From assembly GCA_037783415.1 (NCBI GenBank), contig JAZGTN010000231.1, forward strand, positions 310,001 through 374,000: a stretch of 64,000 nt of DNA, read 5' to 3'. The stretch is from Leptasterias polaris (Eukaryota > Echinodermata > Asteroidea > Forcipulatida > Asteriidae). Shown piece by piece: positions 1-14,400 of the stretch; the stretch's first letter is position 1; every line of letters begins with the position of its first letter. Under the pieces are notes generated by a model. The model made no database searches. It was not told the DNA's origin and was given only the letters and a program-made list of their open reading frames with translations. Position numbers and translations under genes: made by a program.

Positions 1-1553
1 CCCAACATCATCATCACAATAGGAGGGACCCAGGTCCATTGACCCCCACTCTGGTTGACACGGATCACAACAACAAAAAGACTGTTCCAGCGTCTTGAAA
101 TGGGTCGCCTGCTAAAACGGGAACGTGTCTTTTCTGAGGCTGTCACAAGCTATCAGAACTGATCAATCCAGTCACCCAGAGCCCAATCTATGTGGGCCCC
201 AAACCACAAAAGCTTGTTCACACCTTCCTATGAAGCCCCATCAGATCGCTTTAATTAAATTCCATGTTAAATAGCGGAGGCAATATCCTTTGAGATTGTG
301 CCGCTCATTTTGGGTAAAAAAAAAGGAGTTAAGTCTGTGGTCCTTCAGTTCAGCGCTGCTAAATTGAATCCCTTTTTGCTTTGCTCCAGTGAATGGTTTA
401 AAGTATGTTCCCCTTTTATGGATATTATTAAGGAATTACACCAGTTCGCTCAGACGCCGCGCTTTGTCCACTGCCGTTTTCCCACACACAGAACCCTTAC
501 CACAAGAAACTGCACCCATAAAAAGTTTCCATACTTTTGTCTGAACAACATTTGGCGAGATTTTGTTTGTTGAAGAGGTGGTCTGAGCATCTGAGCATCC
601 TGAAGTGAAATGTGGTGAGTTGTTGCACCAACGAATCTTTTCAATTCAAACACATATTCCGCAAACTTGCCGGGGAAAACAACATAACTGACCTTCGAAT
701 AAAACCAATTTGTATTTTGTTCAAGGTGGTTTGATCAGTCTGTTTACAAGTTTTAAATTACCTTTAGATACTAGACGAAAAATTGAAATGTCATCTCATT
801 AAATACTACACTTCCAAATCATTTAGTTCATATTACCTGTAATAAAAAAAAACCTATACTTTCCCCTAGGCATTTAAGATTGGTGTTAGTCTTGTCATGG
901 AGGAAGGAAACATTTCCTTCATCCATGGTCTTGTCAAACCAAAACACGGCCGACTGAACGGCGTTGCTCCCCGGTCCTGTGTTGGTCCTGTTGGTCCCAT
1001 CCTTCTCACCCATTCAATTCCACCGTGGTTCGAAAAGGTAGATGACTAGTTGTAATTGAAAATGGCATGCGTTCCTCCCCCAACAATTAGGGATTACTTA
1101 GCCGACCCTTAGGGTGATCTCGACTATCGCGACACCCCCTCCTTTCTGTAAACATGATTTGATACTATTCATACTCAATGGCAACAAACTGCGGTATGAC
1201 CGCCACATATTGGCTCTTTTTACTTCACTCACAAACAGCAGGCACAAACGGCGCATGTAAGAACAGCAACTCATGAATATTAAAATACAGGCGGCATTCT
1301 TTGATGTGATAACAGGCCAATGGCGAGGCTGTGGGACAATCTCCAAGCGGACCCTCCTCCGAACTCCACGGAATTCCAGTGTACTTGCACCTCGGACTTG
1401 CTATCGACACCAAGTCGTCGGGTGAAATCTCCCGTGCCGACCTTAAAAATTACCCTGTTTACAAAACCAGAGAACAATAGCGTTGCGTGGACAACCTTCA
1501 AAAAACAGACCTTTTTCGTTGCATTGGGGAATTATTCTTTGGATGAAGTTGAG
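1..1553. other. 5' flank and probable promoter/5' UTR of wnt2
   Basis: No convincing exon was found here other than the 5' part of wnt2 exon 1. The frame of exon 1 is open upstream to 1320, but those 78 codons resemble no Wnt N terminus and are treated as 5' UTR. No obvious TATA box was seen at a fixed distance. Confidence 0.4.
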
Positions 1554-2405
1554 ATGCGGGAGTCGACTTTGATTAATTTCATTCTTTGCAGTGTCATCTT
1601 ATTCACGATGCCGTCTCAAGTAATATCGACGTGGTGGTAAGTGCACGATCTCTTCTTGAAGTACCTTTGTGTGGTGTATATTCGGGCGATGCAACATTGA
1701 GTACATGGAGCTATATATAGCAACAGCGTATCTCAAGTTGTGGGTTCGGAGCCAGATGGTCCAAATGACCATGCCTCGGTATCTTTAAAACCACAACATC
1801 AATAAATGAGTTTTGCATCTAAGAAGTCAAAGTTGGTCAAATGTCAACTAGTTATCACATCTGTCTTTACATTGTTGATTTTTGGCACATTGACCTTTTT
1901 TCACGGAACAATCATTTTAGAAGCAGTACCTCTCCATCTCATTGTGATCAGGCACGTATAGTTTGGTTTTTTATTATTATCATTATTTATTCGGCATTAA
2001 AAACACATAAAAAAACACAACATTCACACAAAACTGTGGTTTGACAAAATAAGACAAGGTGGGGAAAGATTTAAAAGAAATATTCACTCTTTAGTTACAA
2101 TTTTGTCTATGAAACAGCAAATTATATTATCTCTTCGTTTACTTCTATGTTTTTGGTTGTCAATTATTTGCAGTACCTTTTTCATATAGGCCTACTTAAA
2201 TTGCCTGCAAAATTGCTGAGGGCTTTTGGGCTGCACGATCCTTTCTCCATGGGTGAACCGAGTATAGTTGAACCGGATGGAATCCTGGGCAACGCCATGG
2301 TGCTAAATTCAATTGATACCTTTTTAAGGCTGAATGCCCGTAATGTGTTCAGAAAGGCCTATAAAACAACCATTAATGTGTGGGTCGTAGATTGGTTTTG
2401 TCAAC

Positions 2406-2458
<53 letters not shown>

Positions 2459-5400
2459 TAGTTCTTATATAGCGCATTTCACAATAACGTCTCAATGCGC
2501 TTTACATTAGTGCCCTGGTCATTGGGCCAATAACATTCCTTTAATCTTTCTCAGCTCCCTGGGGAGTATACAGCCCGGGCTGCCGTGATGGCGCTCCGAA
2601 GGCTTTTTCAAACACAATTTCAATCTCTACCCTTGCATGTACCCATTTATACCCCTGGGTGAAGAGAAGCAATTATAGCAAAGTGTCTTGCTCAAGGACA
2701 CAAGCGTCATGACCGGGACTCGAACCCACACCCCGATGGCTAAACCACCAGAACTTGAATCCGATGCTCTTAACCACTCGGCCATGACACGCTACTTATT
2801 TATAGGCAAAATAATTGTCAAGAAAGATTAAATAAAAGTCACACGTGAAAATTTCGGCAGACTACAGAGTCTTCTTGCTGATAAAACATCAAACAAAATG
2901 TTACCATGGTAAAACTTTCACAAAAACGTCGAATGCCAACCTCATCTCTGGCAGCAATAATATTCGCGACCGGACAACGCCATACACACCAAGCCTCAGA
3001 CATCTGAGAAACGATTCATGCATGAATCATTTCTCATATAAATGTTTGTGGTGAAAAATTATCCAAACCATAATACTTCGAAGGGAGTATACATTCTCAA
3101 AAAGGTTTATATCAACGGGGTGTTGTACTTCTCTCGCGTAAGTTTTTATGGTCATTATAATGTTGTGAGTATTTACCAATGCCCTTATACCTTAAAAGCT
3201 ATTATGTCCTCCATCATGACTTTTGTGATAGACCTCCATCACTCATCTTAATGATAAATAAGCATCTCATGTGATAACGGTTTGTGAATCATAATTATGG
3301 CGCAGAGGCATTTCCATCATCAACGGTAACTCACCAGTTACTGAATTCTGAATCTGAAGAGCATTCAAGTTACTCGGTGGTTTCTTCCACCACCTTTCAC
3401 CTCTGTGGACACAATATGAGCAAAGACCGGACTCGAACCTACACTCTGCTGATCATAAATACAAAGCTTGAGTTAGAGCAGGTCCAACTACACGTGCTTT
3501 TACTATACATTGTTGACTAAGGGGAACATTTCCAAACCTCAGCTCAACAGTGTGCATTTTGCACGGTGTTTCAACATCAAACGGAGCCCGGAGCTGGAAC
3601 CTAAAAGCCAGGGTTTTGGGAATTAAAGAACCCCGGAGGAAATGACTGAACCGGTATTCATAACAGATTCGAATCCTAAATCTTCACCACGGACGGCAAC
3701 CAAAGCCAAATATTATTAAGCCGTAATACAACCCAAACAAGTTTGCTCAGTTGTTCAGCAGAAAATATTGTAACCAGCCAAAAGACCAATTGTGCAATAA
3801 GACTGGTTTTCTGCAATTTTTGATATTATGTACAGCAAATCAATTAATATTGAGAAACATAGGCTACACAGCAAGCGAATGAATACTGCTCACCCTTTTA
3901 AAAGAATCTCATTTTATACGGTGTTTGTTGGCTTGAACTATTACTCCATCCCTTGTTTGTACGTGAGAATCTGCACCTATATTATGATGCCTGTACAATA
4001 ACACACAAGAAACTTCTCCATCAGTATTGAGTTAACCTTAATACAATATAGATCACCTTTGTTTAAAAAAGTGCTCAGCATGATTATAGCGATCTTATTT
4101 AACCCTCCTCCGTGGACAAAACAACGGGTGGATGAGTTGTAATCAGTCCCCCTTGGCATTCATCCTCGGTCGTGTTAAAACCCCGCGTATTGTCAACAAC
4201 ACTTCATGGTACAATGACTTGAGTGGGGTCCCAAAGCCTGATGAGAATTGAGTTTGCTAGTTAAACCGGATCACCTTCTCCTTTTTTCTTCTTCGCAGTG
4301 TGGGGTCGTTTACGGACAGTTTGAAACAATGGAAAGCCATGGCCGATTTAGTGGCTACGGCTGTGGCTGTTGCTACGGGTGTTGCTATATGCATCATATA
4401 TAATGTGACGAGCTAGCCAGAGCTGCAGCCAATATATCCGGGCACAGCGTAATGCATTTTGTGGCTCAATGTTTTGTCATAATTATAAAGAAAATCCTGT
4501 GAGCATCATCCCATTAGAAATCATTTGGGTAAGGTATATCTGACCACTTCTAGTTGGCAAATGGTATGATTTGGTCAGGGTCTGTTTTTGTAAGGGTCAT
4601 GGGTAGGTATTTTTCGGGTTTGCTTGGCCTATCATTTAATAATAATAATAATACGAGAAATTTATATAGCGCATAATGCAGAAGCCTCTATGCGCAACAC
4701 AAAAACAAAAACATAGAAAAGAATATAATTTTAAAAAGCAAGTTACACAAATAAAGATTCAAACAAATGAGTTTTTAAAAGTCCCTTGAAAATCTGAAGA
4801 GAGCCAGCTTGGCGAATATTAAGAGGTAAGTCATTCCATAATGAAGGTGCAATGAAGTTGAAGGCTCTTTGACCATAAAATTTTGTGGAAAAAGTAGTTT
4901 GCGTGAGTAGGGATTGGCCAGCAGATCGGAGAGGACGAACAGGAATATATTTACGGAGAAGATCAGATATATAGTCAGGGGATAAGCCATGAAGAGCTTT
5001 GAAAGTGAGAAGATTTAACTTATAAACGATACGCAGTTTGATTGGGAGCCAGTGGAGTTCTTGTAAGATGGGAGTAATATGTTGGGAACGAGGAGTGCGA
5101 GAGACGAGGCGAGCAGCGGTGTTCTGAACTCGTTGAATTTTAGAAAGTTCTCTATCTGACAGACCAATTAGAAGAGAATTGCAAGAGTCGAGTCTGGAAG
5201 TGACAAAGGCATGAACCAGTAAAAGAGTAGAATCATCATCAAGATGGCGCCGGATTCGACCTATTTTTCGAATTTGTAGAAGAGCAGATTTGCATATATT
5301 GGTTACCTGGTCGGTCATACTCATTGTAGAATCCATTAGAACACCGAGGTTTCTAACTACATGAGATGGTTGAATAAGAGATTGTCCAATGTTAATTTCT

Positions 5401-8400
5401 GTAGGAGAAACGTTTTTAGAAAAACGTGAGTTGAAAATGATGATTTCGGTTTTAGCATCGTTAAGAGCAAGCTTGTTAGATAAAGACCAAGATTTAATTT
5501 CGTCAATACAAGCCTCAATTTTTGCAAGGGCTAAGTCACGATTCGCCGGATTATAGGTGATATAAAGCTGTGTATCATCTGCATAAACAATACTCTTTAT
5601 TCCATGAGCTGCTATGATATCTTGCAGCGGTGCACTAAACAATATAAATAATAGGGGTCCGGCTGCAGAACCTTGTGGCACACCGCACCACAGGCAATGA
5701 CAATCAGATTTCACACTGTCAATGAGTACTGATTGATTACGGTTCTCCAAATACGAAGCGATCCATTTCAAAACTGTGTGACGTAACCCATAACGAGAAG
5801 AAAGACGCTTGCAAAGATGAGTATGGACAAGAGTGTCAAAGGCGGAGGAGAAATCCAGGAGTACCAAGACTGCTTCTTGGTGATTATCTAGCGCGAGCAG
5901 GATGTCATTTTGCACGCTGAGGAGAGCAGTCTCGGTACTGTGAAATGGTCTTTACCCCAAAGATCTAAGATTAATCGAATGGACATGTCACGTAGGGCAA
6001 CTTACAAGCTACATATTCTAGCTTTATAGGGGTTATGACACAGTTAAACAAGAAATTATGTCTTTTTGTGCCACCCGAGTGTTCCTTCGGCATGTATCGC
6101 AATTATTGTCTCAAAGTTGCCACCACCAAGCAAGTATCCTCCAACTTGCCTCAGTGACAAGGCCTTTTGACGAGTCGTCCAATACTCAATAGGCCCAAGT
6201 AAATTGAGATATTCTTGATATTGAGATTTTTATATTTTTGTTAACGGGTCCGTGGCCCAGAAGTGATGAACTAACTAAGCTCTCTTCCCTTGGCAGGTTC
6301 ATCAGCCAGTTGAGTGCCGTGGGTACCCGTATCATGTGCGATAACATCCCGGGCCTGGTCGGCAAGCAGCGAGAGCTGTGCCGTAACTACCCGGACGTGA
6401 TGGTCAGCATCGGCCGCGGTGCTCGAGAGGGCGTCAAAGAGTGTCAGTACCAGTTCCGTGACGGTCGCTGGAACTGTAGCACCATGGATAGGGATACGTC
6501 GGTCTTCGGCAAAGTTATGCTGAAAAGTAAGTGTTCAGTCAGTTTTGTATGCTAGTTGTAACGAAGACGTGTTTTGTTGGATGTATTTAGCTTCCCCTAT
6601 AAGTGGTGGGCTAAACTTTTCATTCCAAGCGGCACTATTTATGGAAACTTCACATGCATATTTATTGTTATCGATTAGTCAAAATACACATAGGCCTATG
6701 CCTTATATATACCTTTTTACTATGCAGCTAATTTGCTTGTGTAACCGGAGGTCAGTTTGGGCGGGAGTCCCACAATCAGATCCCCTGTTGCCCACTACCC
6801 CCCCCCCCCCCCCCGATCGAAACAATTCACAAATGAATGGTTTGATAAAACAGGAGCCCACCCCCACAAAGTGTGAATAATAATAATTAATATAAAAAAT
6901 ATAAAAAACAATAAAAAAGTAAATTCTAAAAATAATTGTTACTAAGAAATATATAATTATTAAAAAGGTAATAACAAATATTTCTTTGCCCCCGCTTACC
7001 CCCCCCCCCCCCTCCCCAATGAAAATGTCTAGTTACGCCACTGGTTTTGTCCCATTCAAACTTAAGTATGTAGACCCAACTCAACTTCGAAAATATGGAA
7101 CATATACTTTATACAAGCTTGTTTATTTTCAATCAGTTTTCAAGAAATTCAGAAGGCAGTAAACAAGCTCCACAATATAACCGTATATTGAAGTCAATCC
7201 ATATAATTAATTATATATAAGCCTATTTATTTATTGTCAAGCCAAGGATTCACAGAAAAGTGAACTTAATCACTATAATTTAAACTACCCAAGAACCCCA
7301 TGGAGAGAAGACAAGGAAGGAAGTTCCACTTTTAGATGAAACTGTGTTTTTTTTGTATATCACAAGAAAGCTGGCTGTTATACTCGGATTTTTAATGGTA
7401 CACTCCTCATTGTGTTATAATTTCCTTTATGCGTTGGTTACAACAAAATAATTGGACAGCAGTGGTTTGCGGGGGAGGCGGGTGATCGTCGGTCAAACTC
7501 TCGATTTCCCGTTATGACTTGTTCGCCACAGCCCGCCCATCCAACCTTACCCGAGGGGCTGGATGAGCTCATCGTGACAGACAACAAAAGCTGCTGAAGA
7601 TGAGCCCCAAATTGCTGTTTGTTCGCCGTAAATTGAATCTTTGGAAATTCACCCCTCTCGGTTCCTTTATAGAAACTCGGAATGTCTCGCCTGAGAATCA
7701 TGACCGCGTGTATTTTTTTCTGCACAGCCCCGTTCTCTATAATTTTATAAGCGGAGGAACCCGTTTTGACAATAATTTGTTGTGTTCCAGCGCGGTTTGG
7801 TTTACTTTGAAAGACACACACGTGTGTTGCAATTTTGTTGTAATGCCTTTGCTTTTTTTTATGTGGCGATAGTGACAAATACCAGGCCAGACTTGGCAAC
7901 AACACACCGATTGACTTGAAAACTGTGTTTTTGTTCCGGATATATAGGACCAGGTGGGATTGGGAAGGGGGGGAGGTAGACAACCGCAAGCCAGTTCAAA
8001 CGATACGCGATAGTGTGTATCACTGTCAGAATCTACCTTGTTCCTGAACAACTTTCCCAAAAAGCACACAATGCTCTTTCGTTGCATCCGTAGTATTTTC
8101 CCTAAAGAGAAAGGATTTATGTATGGTTTACCCTGACAAAGTCTTCTCTCAGATGTGGTTTCCCCCCGCGAGGACTGAACCTCCGAATGTGAAGCTACAG
8201 TTGTGCATTTCTGCTACGGTGGTCGGCAACAGACTTTTTCGAAATATTACTCGTCCATCCCCTCCCAAAGTAGACAGATTAGCAAAGTATCGGTTTTCTC
8301 TGCCTTCGCGTAACCCCCGGGGACACGAGATTTCCAACACCGTAGTTGCCAGCCGTCCCTGTGAAACTTGCCGACAGGCCAGCCCTCAATATTTGGACAG

Positions 8401-11400
8401 ACATACCGAGGCTTTCAGGTGTTGACGAGGGCTCGTAATAGTTTTCCCCTCTTTGGTCTGGGTAGTCAACACGCCCCAGTCAAGGACCAAGCTGTGGTGG
8501 AGGGGAACAGAGAGTGGCAAACCGCGTTACGGTGTAATCCACCACTTGAACTTCAGCTTTTAGGAGATTGCACGAATTTTAGATAATCTAGCCCTGCAGG
8601 TATAGGCCTACTGGCATGGCGTTGAGAGCATCATGGTTATAACGTTGTAGAGAAATTATTAATTAACACAGCATAATACTTGAAAAACTCGCATAGTTCC
8701 TAACCCAATGGGCCCAACCATGTTACAACAAACCCGCTTGGGGACACAACAGTAACTGTTACCGCCCAAAACTAACTTGCCGTGGAAACATGTGAGCGGT
8801 TTGCGTCTCCACGGGGAAGTTCCCTCCTGGGTTGACTCTCCGTCAACACGTAGCAAGCATGGCAACATCGTTCGAGTTTATTTTAAACAACAGCATTTTG
8901 TCTCTCTTTTTGTTGGATTTGCTTGGTGTTGACTTTAATTCACGGATGCTCGAATAAAAAAGTGTAGCAACCCTATGTATGTGGAAAGCATAGCGGAAGT
9001 GACCCCAACCTTTAAACTTCAATGTTAAGATCAATGTAATATACGGTCAGAACGGAAGTTTTTGGGGGCTAGCTCTGGGCAATTCCTTTGTGTCTCGAAT
9101 CAAAAACATTTTAAAGTTCTTTTAGCAGCATAAGGCAATTCGCCCGCAATACACAAGTCTACGTCGCGTTATGCTTTCTTTATTTTCACAAGAAATTTCT
9201 GTAGCACAATATTATGACAATAGGCTTTGACAAATAAGAGGATGGGGCAGTGGCTAAATAGTAATACGGTTGCTCGTTTAGGCTTTTAGTTTACAGACCC
9301 CATCCCCCGTTATCCCAAACTGTTCACAGAATATTATGAAGCTCCCATTTCAGAAAATACCATCATTTTATCAACACTCATCTAAGTGATACAGATATTG
9401 TCCCGAAAGCAATAGACGGACTAATGATTCGGTCTTTACAACGACAGCGTTGCATGGGGGTTTATACGACTTTATCAAAGTTCCCTGTCATCTCATTTCA
9501 CACCACATCCTATAAAAGATCCAACCGTAGAGCAATGACCTAGTCCTTAAATATGTGATCTAACCCAACCGACTTAATGTAAACAAGTTAATGCACCTTT
9601 AATATGATTTAAACCTGTGTTATCATGCACCTTCAACAATTTTTTTAAAAGGCACATTCGACTGGATATAAACAACATAAAGCTTTGCATGACAATAGGC
9701 AAATAGAATTGGCTGAAACAAATTTGAGAGAGGGGGCGGGGGTGGTGGGGGACTCTTTCAAACAGGCTGTAAACCAGTAGCATCATCCTTCAAACATTTC
9801 CTCGAAGAATTCAATGTCCTCGCAAACAAATCGCTCATATTACAACTCCAAGTTTGAAACTCATCTAAGAAAACCTATCGAAGATTTATATTAGCCGAAG
9901 AAGAATGTCTTAAAGTATTAATGTGAAATTCATTCTTCTTCCATTCCTTGTTAACATTACAAGCTTCTGCATAGTCGTTAATGGGCGAAGCGGCATGTAG
10001 GCAAAACAAAATTAGAAATAACTCAATCCATTCAAAAGAAGAAGGATCATGAATTATGGTAATGATTTTGGGGGGCTTTAGGCCTTTTGGCGTTCGATGT
10101 CACGTGCGAATGACTTTTATTGGGGGGGGGGGGTCGAGGGGGTGTACAACGATATAAATAAATAAATAAAAATATTTAGGAACGGTAGTTTTTATCCCAT
10201 ACTTCGCTCAAAATCACAGAGTGCAGAAGTAAAGGTACCTCCATTGCTACACTCAGACCGTGGTCACCCCCTTCACCCCCTCCCTTGGATCACGTAGCAA
10301 GGAGTCACGCCAACTACAACGGGGTGAATCCTTGGGTAGTTGTCGCCCGTGGCATGCAGGGAACCAGCGATGCATTTTCGTAATTACCTCGGCAAGTTTC
10401 AATGAGATTAGTTTAATTGTAGTTAATCAGGCGTATGATGGGAGAATGTGAGGTCACCTGGCCGGTCGATAGACGGAGTAAAGTGACACCGCAACCAATA
10501 GCTCCATGGTACGAACATAGAGAAAGGACCAGTATACGAACCTCGCCATGTCTCGCTACCGACGGCTGTAAAATGTCCAGTAATATGAGTTGGCATTTTA
10601 CTGCCTACTATGTGTGACTTAGGATCAGCATGGAGGAAGAGAACAGTTGTAGATAATGTTCTAGATAAAGTTAATTATATCTTCATGGTTAGATGGACAT
10701 CGAACACAACCCCCTACCGTCATCACGAAAGGATGGGAGGGGAGGGGGGGGGGGGGGGGGGGGGGCTTCAGCGCTCTGAAACTTACACATTGTTTAAAAT
10801 ATTTAATTAGTATGAAGGACCAACATCAATAGAGCATGGCGTTATTGCTCTATTCCTTGCTATTTGATCCATTATCATTTTTATTTTTTTAGAGAGGAGA
10901 TTTATTATTATTATTATTACTATTATTATTATTGGTTTATTAAAACTCAAACATTGCCCAAGGGCTGAATTGTGTTCAATATACAGTCAAATACATCACA
11001 GATTAAAAATTGCAAGACAAGATACAATAAACCAGAAATGGCAAAGAGAAAACATTAGGGATTAAGAAAATAAATATAATATACAATTTAAAAAATAAAC
11101 AAAAGGAAGATAAAAGACTTTAAAAATACGAGAAAGAAATGGGACCAAACAGAAGAATCATTGATCGAGCAAATTAACTAGGGAGGGAATGCAGCTGTTT
11201 TTGTATAAGTATTAAGAGAACGCCTAGACATCAGGGTGACTCAGAAAAAGAAATTTACCCCTGGGTAGATTCTTCTCATCGAAAAAAAATCCTTAATCCA
11301 TTTAGGAGTGTGTGCAAGTCTTTAGGGTGTCCATTCAAGGGGGTAAAAGTCCAATTGTGCCGGCCATTTTGGGATCAATCGATCGGGCCGTGGTGGGTAG

Positions 11401-14400
11401 TCCGTCACATAACATGTCAGCATTGGCAAATAGGTGCAGTGCCCACACACTTGACGGCTTGGTGTCATAGCAAACCTATACAGCGTTTATTACTATTCAG
11501 TACAACAGAATTATCAACAATTCATGCACCAACGCGACACTGTTGATACAGTGCAACTTGATATTTGTTTGGTGTCTTCGATCGGTGGCATTCCATTTGT
11601 CTTTTATTCCTCTTTCATTTTTCTGGACAAACTGGCCGTAGAAATTGTCTACAAAACTGGGCAAGTCCAACGTCAAAAAGCACACGTGTAGGCCAACATC
11701 TCAAACCATAGAGCGGGGGACCTCAAGCCAGCCACACAACTACAATGACCGCCATGTAGCCTACAGGAGTGCGTTTTAGCGACCCCGTTGGTCATTGGTT
11801 GAGCGTTTTCGCGTGTTCGGTTGAACCGCGGTCGGTGACGCGGCTGTTCCCACCAAACCGTAACCGACTTGTTGGATCGGTTACCGGTCATGGTCGCCAA
11901 AACACGCTCCTGTTCGACAAACTGTGTTGCAAATAAACACAATATAAACACACACGTGGTGTCTAAGCTGAAATAAAGTTGCGCAATTTTCATGACCACG
12001 ATCGTTTCTGTTTTTGTATTAAAAAAATTGTCATGTTTTCAAGTAGGCCCCACTACAAAACTTATTTTCAATTCAACAAAAGAAATCCCTCAAACACTTT
12101 CTAAGATCATACAAAAATGACGACACATTAACATTTAATACTTGGGGGCGATTTATAATTATTGCATCATTGAGAAACACATTGCATAAGCCTCAATGAA
12201 AAACGGGACATAATTTGGCGTCGTCACCACCCCATGGAGATAGAATAAGTTCTGTCTAATTAGGAAAGTTTGTTTTCAGTCATAAAACCTAACCAAGCAT
12301 TCATGGAAACAATGTAAATTCTCACACTGCGTGTGTAATCAAATAATGACGAAATAGACAACAATTTCCACGTCGTGTGACGCTCTATATGAGTATGACA
12401 TTGTGCTATCGTACGACGATAGCATTGTGCTATCGTACGACGATAGCATAATATAGTTTACACATTATCAGATATCATAATTGTCTACTCCAAGTGCTCT
12501 TGTGTATATAATTCTAGTTGCGGGACAATCATCTTCTCCTCGTGCCATTATTAGCCATATCATATCCGGTGTAACCTCCGTTCACGTCATATGTGTCGGT
12601 GTCTTCATTTTTATCAGGACCCGCCCCAACCAAGCAAACGGAGACCAGTTTGTGGCCGTGTGGATCTTCGTGGCGTAACACGGTGGTGAAGATTTGCCCT
12701 CTGGGGAGGTCTCTGCACCGTTTATTGATTCAGCTTTCATGGCGATAGACATTACGTATAATGTAGTTCCCCTGCCACCACTCAAAACATAGTGAGAAAA
12801 AAGAAGCCAAATACAAGGCCGCATAGGTTGAAACCTTCATGGTCTATTCCTCCATGATGGAACCATAAATCATTTTCTTGTGAAATCTGTAATTTGGAAA
12901 CAAGGTAATCGAACATTAACGTATCTTTACAAAATAACCTTTAAGAAGACATTCATCGGATAAGAAGTGTTTATTGGGCTAGAATTAAGTTCTCTTGGCA
13001 AAATCGGTAGTTCAGCAAAGCATGGAGGTAGAATTAGATGAGCAAAGGCACCACGTCAATTCGTAACGTTATTTTTCATAAACACGAAAACTACCACGAA
13101 AAGAAGTGACAAAATTTGGCTTTGGGCTGATCGCAGGGGTATGTTTTTTGCACTGTTTCAGTCATTGGCCAGTGATAAACCAATGGCCAACTCAACCGAA
13201 ACAGTTATTGGTTACGACCGCAAAAACGCACACATGAATAGACTGGCGTCAGCCTTCATACAGTTTTCTATCGAAGTGCTGTTTTGACTACATGACTATT
13301 AGCCTATTAGCCAAACAACAGAACTAAGATTCATGCGCATACTATCAAACCATAGTATCAAACTGATATGGTGCTTAAGTTTAAAGGCTTTAATAGCTTT
13401 AAATAATACATTTTTGCACTCTCAGCCGGTACACAAATTCCTTGGCTGAATAGTCTTACTACGGCCTGATAATGTAAATTTGATTTGGTTACTTATTTTG
13501 AATCCCAGATTGTATCTTCTTCTTCCTCTTTATCATCACGATTACAAACGAAAAGGTTACATTAATTTACGATGAGATTTACTCATTTTCCATTCATGCG
13601 CGTCAGCATAATAATAGTCAACGAGAAGGAATTAAATTAAAACATGTAAAGTTATTTAATTGCAAACTTTCTTCTTTACTAGTTCTTTCACTCCAGGGAT
13701 GAGTTGCTGAGATATTCTCGGTTACTGATAAACTCTGCTGTGTAATTTTGGACAGGTAGATAGATGAACAAGGGTTTTCTTTGAGTTCACAATAAACGTT
13801 ATACTTCTTCTCGACCAAACACAGAAGCAAGTAAAGAGGCAGCCTTCGTCTACGCCATCTCGTCTGCCGGAGTAGTACACGAGATCACCCGGTCGTGCAG
13901 CAAGGGGGAACTCCTCGACTGCGCCTGTGACCCGACAAAGAAGGGCTCAAGCACCGACGAGCACGGCGAGTTCGACTGGGGAGGATGCAGCGACAACGTC
14001 AAGTTTGCCGATGATTTCGCCCGGCAGTTTGTGGACGCCAGGGAGAGGAAAGAGAGAGACCCGCGGGCTCTGATGAACTTACACAACAACAGAGCAGGGC
14101 GGAGGGTGAGTAGTGTAGGAAGCATTAGATAGGGTGCATATTGTTCCTCCAAATAAACCCACAAAGCAAAGAGAAAGGTCCAGTTGTACTTCAACGGGGC
14201 ATGGGACCGGGCTAGACACCCGATCTTCAATGAGGAACGCACATGAACAGATGCAGAGGAACGCTTCGTGAAGCATCTTATTTTCTTTCTCCATCCACCG
14301 ACGATTCCCAAGTGAACCAATTGTTGTTCAATGGTTGGTTTAAGATTCGAAATTAAAGTCTTTCAACTAATGTAAGAATTGAAGCTTTGCATTGTGTTCG

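Larger units (their letters stand above)
6527..13827 (+). other. wnt2 intron 2, no coding exon seen
   Basis: This 7.3-kb intron has GT-AG ends (GTAAGT donor). It holds AT-rich simple sequence near 6880-6970, poly(C) runs at about 6799-6814 and 7000-7012, poly(G) at about 10740-10763, an ATT-rich stretch near 10900-10935, a MITE at 11767-11910, twin palindromes at 12405-12447 and another MITE at 13134-13233. The open frames at 7438-8087 and 8123-8425 show no recognisable domain. Confidence 0.6.

Noticed and set aside
1320..1553. N-terminal extension of the Wnt protein upstream of Met at 1554
   Set aside because: The frame is open, but the peptide resembles no Wnt, and the hydrophobic signal peptide would then be internal. 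Treated as 5' UTR.
4290..4420. Exon-like segment after a TTCTTCTTCGCAG acceptor
   Set aside because: The downstream GGCTACGGCTGT-like sequence recurs at about 21975 as a dispersed repeat, the open frame is short, and it does not fit the wnt2 splice phase.
7438..8425. Overlapping open frames of 90-183 codons in wnt2 intron 2
   Set aside because: No domain, no consistent codon pattern, and both strands are open at once, as expected by chance.
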